A stretch of 18,433 nucleotides of DNA from JAFMDF01 sp039024375 (GTDB taxonomy: Bacteria; Bacteroidota; Bacteroidia; Chitinophagales; Saprospiraceae): contig JBCCQK010000107.1 in NCBI GenBank assembly GCA_039024375.1, positions 1 to 18,433 on the forward strand, written 5' to 3'. The position numbers were made by a program, and so were the translations under genes. This document shows positions 15,497 to 18,433 of this stretch, one piece after another; position 1 is the first letter of the stretch, and every line of letters begins with the position of its first letter. A model generated the notes under the pieces. That model was given only the letters and a program-made list of their open reading frames with translations. It did no database searches and had not been told where the DNA came from.

Positions 15497-15540
15497 TGTC
15501 TAGCTACCAGAAACCAGCATCGAGTATCCAGCATCTAGTA
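15497..15540. repeat. Short dispersed repeat, family 2, copy 2, running into the esterase stop
   Basis: TGTCTAGCTACCAGAAAC (15497-15514) is copy 2 of the family seen at 14721. It continues as CCAGCATCGAG and TCCAGCATCTAG, an internal short tandem. The CTA at 15535-15537 inside it is the TAG stop of the minus-strand esterase, so the repeat abuts or overlaps the gene end. Confidence 0.45.
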
Positions 15541-16404
15541 CTGATGAAAAGCGTCGGAGACAAAAGATAGCACCTTAGGCAACGATTCTCGCCAATACGT
15601 CCAATTATGTGCCCCATCTCGCACTCGATACTCGTGAGGAATGTCTCGTTTTTTCATAGCGATATGTACTAGAGAGTTCCCTTCGTAAAGAAAGTCATCG
15701 TCACTGCAATCAATGTACCACCGCACCTTTTTCGCCTCGTCAGCGTCCATTAGCTTTAAGTATTCCACCGTACTGTATTTCTCGAACCACGATTTGATAG
15801 CCGCTTCCGAGTATTCATCATCATTTTTATTAATCATGTTAACCCAATTTTTGGCTTGGTCTAAAGTTAGTGGTCCCGTACTAGCGCTTAACGGACAAGC
15901 CGACGAGAATAAATCGGGTCGATGCAGCGCGTACTGGAACGAACCCCCGCCACCCATCGACAACCCAGCTACGGCTCGATACCGTTTCTCCGATTTGATA
16001 CGAAACTTTTGTTCGACGTGCGGCATCAATTCCTCGAAGAAGAAATCTTCGTAGCGCCATTCGTTGTCGGGCGTATTGAAGTAGCCTCGAATTTTGGTAT
16101 CTGCATCGGGCATGATAATTATCATCGGCGTGGCCGTTCCTTCTCGGATGGCTTTGTCGGCAATATGCTGTACTTCTCCAAATTGTACCCAGCCCGTTTG
16201 GTCGTCACCCGCTCCGTGTAGTAGGTACAAAACGGGATAACTACGTTCGGACGACTCGTAGTTCGGAGGCAAATACACAGCGTATTTGCGCTCCATGTCC
16301 AGTAGGGTGCTTTGCATCGACAGGTTATCGAATACTTTACTGGTTTGGGCAAAAAGGTTGAGATGGGCGCTAGTCAATAGAAAAATGATTAGTAATCGCA
16401 TCAT
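15535..16404 (-). CDS. Secreted alpha/beta-hydrolase esterase (CE1/feruloyl-esterase-like)
   Basis: A 289-residue exported serine esterase. Residues 1-20 form a signal peptide ending NLFAQ. The alpha/beta-hydrolase core shows YPVLYLLHGAGDD (HG oxyanion region at 63-64), IIIMPDAD, the nucleophile elbow GLSMGG with Ser149, an acid segment WYIDCSDDDFLY with Asp235-237 as candidates, and DGAHNWTYWRESL with His266. This is the layout of the esterase D/CE1 group that includes acetyl-xylan and feruloyl esterases and the mycolyltransferase-like enzymes. A role in removing acyl groups from polysaccharide or glycoconjugates is inferred, and no glycan-degradation locus surrounds it. Tandem ATG codons at 16399-16404 give either MMRLL or MRLL. 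It diverges from the DUF3857 gene across 111 bp. Confidence 0.88.
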   Translation of the reverse strand: MMRLLIIFLLTSAHLNLFAQTSKVFDNLSMQSTLLDMERKYAVYLPPNYESSERSYPVLYLLHGAGDDQTGWVQFGEVQHIADKAIREGTATPMIIIMPDADTKIRGYFNTPDNEWRYEDFFFEELMPHVEQKFRIKSEKRYRAVAGLSMGGGGSFQYALHRPDLFSSACPLSASTGPLTLDQAKNWVNMINKNDDEYSEAAIKSWFEKYSTVEYLKLMDADEAKKVRWYIDCSDDDFLYEGNSLVHIAMKKRDIPHEYRVRDGAHNWTYWRESLPKVLSFVSDAFHQY

Positions 16405-16515
16405 GGTAATTTTTTACTCAAGGTAAAAAGAATTTACTAGAATCCCATAATCGAAAAAGGAACTTTAAGCCGTCAAAATCGTTAATAAAATTCTTGATAA
16501 TCCAACACCCACTCA

Positions 16516-18433
16516 ATGAAGACCTTTAGTACTTTCCTTTATTCTACTTTCCTATTTATTACGATTACAAACGGCCAAAGCCTTTTGGGCTACGGAAACA
16601 TCAAGCTCAGCGATTTTGAGTTTGAATATCAGGAAGACCCCGAAGCGGATGCTATTGTGTTATTCGACGTTGGAAAAGTAAAATTTGTAGAAAGTATCCG
16701 TGGAGGGTTCAATATTCAATTTCATCGCCAGCGAAGGATTTTCATTAAAAACAAGGCGGGTTTAGAGCATGCTGATGTAACCATTCCTTACTACATAGAT
16801 GGTCGAGGAGAATCGGAAGTTATTACCAACGTTGAAGGAATGACGCATTATTTGGTCAATGGCTCTTTAAAACAGCAATCACTCACCCCACAAAATGTTT
16901 TTACCGAAAAAAGTACGGAGTATTGGCACCACAAAAAACTTACCTTTCCCAATGCCAAAGAAGGAGCCATTATCGAATATCGTTATACCTTAGAATCACC
17001 TTTTATTTTCCAATTACCCGATTGGGAATTTCAGTCGTCAATTCCTACGGTTCACAGTCAGTATAGCTTTGCATTGATTCCTTTTTACGAGTACATTTAC
17101 TTACTCCAAGGCGCCGAAAAATTTCACTCTTTTACGGGTAGCGAACAAGGGGTCTATCGAACTTTCGGTGGTATCAGATTTAGAGATGTGGTTTACACGG
17201 CAACAATGAAAAATATCGACGCATTTGAAGATGAATCGTACATTTCTTCTAGGAGCGACTATATTACAAAAATTGACTTTCAATTATCTGCTGTTCACAA
17301 TACCAATGGAACTTCAAGGAAAATTTTAACGACTTATCCCAAACTGATAAAAGCACTCAACGGGCATATTAACTTTGGTAAATACCTCAAAAAAGCAGAA
17401 AAAGAAGCTAAGAAGCTAATAAAAAACATTCCTCAACTAAGTTCCTCCTCAACTGCACCAGAAAAAATTATTATTGACTTTGTAAAGAATAACTTTGAAT
17501 GGAATGGAAAAAGCCGAAAATATACGGAAGAAATCCCCAAGACAGTGATTGAGCAGAGAAAAGGAAATACAGCAGAATTAAATTTATTACTCGCCGCTTT
17601 GTTGCGTCAAGCAAATATCAAGGCCCATCCTGTTATTTTGAGTACTAGAAACCACGGAAAAATCAATAGAGAATACCCTTTTGACCACCAATTCAATAGT
17701 GTTGCTATTTTAGTAAAAACAGAAGAGCAATCCTTTCTGACGGATGCAACTTCACCTCTTTCAGCCTATAATCGTCTTCCCATACGTTGCTTAAACAATG
17801 TGGGCCTAGTCGTAAAAGAATCAGAAGAACAGTGGGTAAATATGTACAGCAATATTATTTCAAAAAATATCCATAAAATAGTAATAGACATCAATCCAAT
17901 TGATAAGAAAGCGAAAGTTGAAGTCAATAATTCCATGTCAGAAACCGAGGGTTACCTGTATCGAAATATTTACGGCAATGACCAGCAAATCATCGAGAAA
18001 GAAATAGCTAACATGGGATTAGAAAATATCCAGAATATCGATTTTCAGCACTATTTGGAAAAAGACCGCCCCTACAAAGTGGGCTATTCTGCGCAAGTAC
18101 CTTTAGAGCATTTTGATGATAAATTATTAGTTACTCCCTTTCTAAAATATCCACTTAGCGAGAATTTACTGAAACAAAGTAAACGCAGTTACCCTGTTGA
18201 TTTTATTTACAGACGAATAGAAAATTATGGTAGTCAAATCAATATTCCCGAAGGGTTTCAGGTCTCCGAATTACCTGCTAAATTAACGGTTAATGATAGC
18301 CTAATCGAAATATATTATGAGGCAAAAAAGGAAGCAGAAACGATTAGAGTTTTGGGAATTGTTAATTTCAAAAAGGCAATATACCAACCAAACGAGTATA
18401 ACCGCATCAAAAATCACATAGATATGATTGTAG
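16516..18433 (+). CDS. DUF3857 and transglutaminase-fold exported protein (3' end beyond window)
   Basis: An open frame from the ATG at 16516 to the window end, 639 residues visible and no stop reached. The family is usually near 640-650 residues, so only a short tail is missing. It starts with a signal peptide (MKTFSTFLYSTFLFITITNG). Residues about 55-215 match DUF3857, with FNIQFHRQRRIFIKNKAG and GAIIEYRYTLESPF. A transglutaminase-like domain follows at about 310-430. Its nucleophile position reads GNTAELNLLLAALLR, with Thr352 where active enzymes have Cys. The FDHQFNSV strand and LTDATSP (Asp410) are retained, so the domain is likely non-catalytic, as in related Bacteroidota proteins. The C-terminal part is beta-rich. 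Location is probably periplasmic or outer-membrane associated. Function unknown. Confidence 0.85.
   Translation, partial: MKTFSTFLYSTFLFITITNGQSLLGYGNIKLSDFEFEYQEDPEADAIVLFDVGKVKFVESIRGGFNIQFHRQRRIFIKNKAGLEHADVTIPYYIDGRGESEVITNVEGMTHYLVNGSLKQQSLTPQNVFTEKSTEYWHHKKLTFPNAKEGAIIEYRYTLESPFIFQLPDWEFQSSIPTVHSQYSFALIPFYEYIYLLQGAEKFHSFTGSEQGVYRTFGGIRFRDVVYTATMKNIDAFEDESYISSRSDYITKIDFQLSAVHNTNGTSRKILTTYPKLIKALNGHINFGKYLKKAEKEAKKLIKNIPQLSSSSTAPEKIIIDFVKNNFEWNGKSRKYTEEIPKTVIEQRKGNTAELNLLLAALLRQANIKAHPVILSTRNHGKINREYPFDHQFNSVAILVKTEEQSFLTDATSPLSAYNRLPIRCLNNVGLVVKESEEQWVNMYSNIISKNIHKIVIDINPIDKKAKVEVNNSMSETEGYLYRNIYGNDQQIIEKEIANMGLENIQNIDFQHYLEKDRPYKVGYSAQVPLEHFDDKLLVTPFLKYPLSENLLKQSKRSYPVDFIYRRIENYGSQINIPEGFQVSELPAKLTVNDSLIEIYYEAKKEAETIRVLGIVNFKKAIYQPNEYNRIKNHIDMIV

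Overview
The window looks like a chromosomal segment of a Bacteroidota bacterium, most likely from the Saprospiria/Lewinella side of the phylum. The pointers are a giant secreted protein with HYR-type, C-type lectin and GEVED domains and a C-terminal type IX secretion sorting domain, a YARHG lipoprotein, a DUF3857/transglutaminase-fold exported protein, start codons without clear Shine-Dalgarno sequences, and several matches to the Bacteroidota -7 promoter motif TAnnTTTG. Assignment below phylum is inference. No rRNA, tRNA or CRISPR array was seen.

Layout. 75-4667 encodes a 1530-residue secreted adhesin-like protein. 4812-6128 is a degenerate IS4-superfamily (IS50/Tn5-like) insertion sequence with nearly intact 43-bp terminal inverted repeats but a transposase broken by an internal deletion and frame changes. 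6179-7594 is a group II PLP-dependent decarboxylase. 7737-8476 is a xisH-xisI pair overlapping by 13 bp. It runs tail to tail into a minus-strand LysR-type regulator (8473-9339) interrupted by one in-frame TGA in its DNA-binding domain. Divergent from that regulator lies a second, distinct group II PLP decarboxylase (9457-10911), followed after 59 bp by a DUF2306-type membrane protein (10971-11600). 11923-13173 is a lipoprotein with a duplicated beta-rich module and a YARHG domain. 13546-14706 is an SsuD-like flavin monooxygenase and 14826-15305 a Uma2-family nuclease-fold protein. 15535-16404 (minus) is a secreted CE1-like esterase. 16516 to the window end is a DUF3857/transglutaminase-fold protein lacking the catalytic cysteine and cut by the window edge.

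How the genes may work together. The clearest regulatory unit is the LysR gene divergent from decarboxylase 2 plus the DUF2306 gene. The LysR gene now seems disabled by a nonsense codon, so this unit may be unregulated or regulated by something else. xisHI forms a two-gene unit with no recombinase nearby. The other genes look like singletons with their own promoters.

Intergenic DNA carries structured repeats: a dispersed repeat with copies at 13256-13360 and 15312-15410, a second short family at 14721 and 15497 just past gene ends, and a long imperfect hairpin at 11699-11732. Every readable gene ends in TAA or TAG and none in TGA, a minor curiosity beside the in-frame TGA in the LysR gene.
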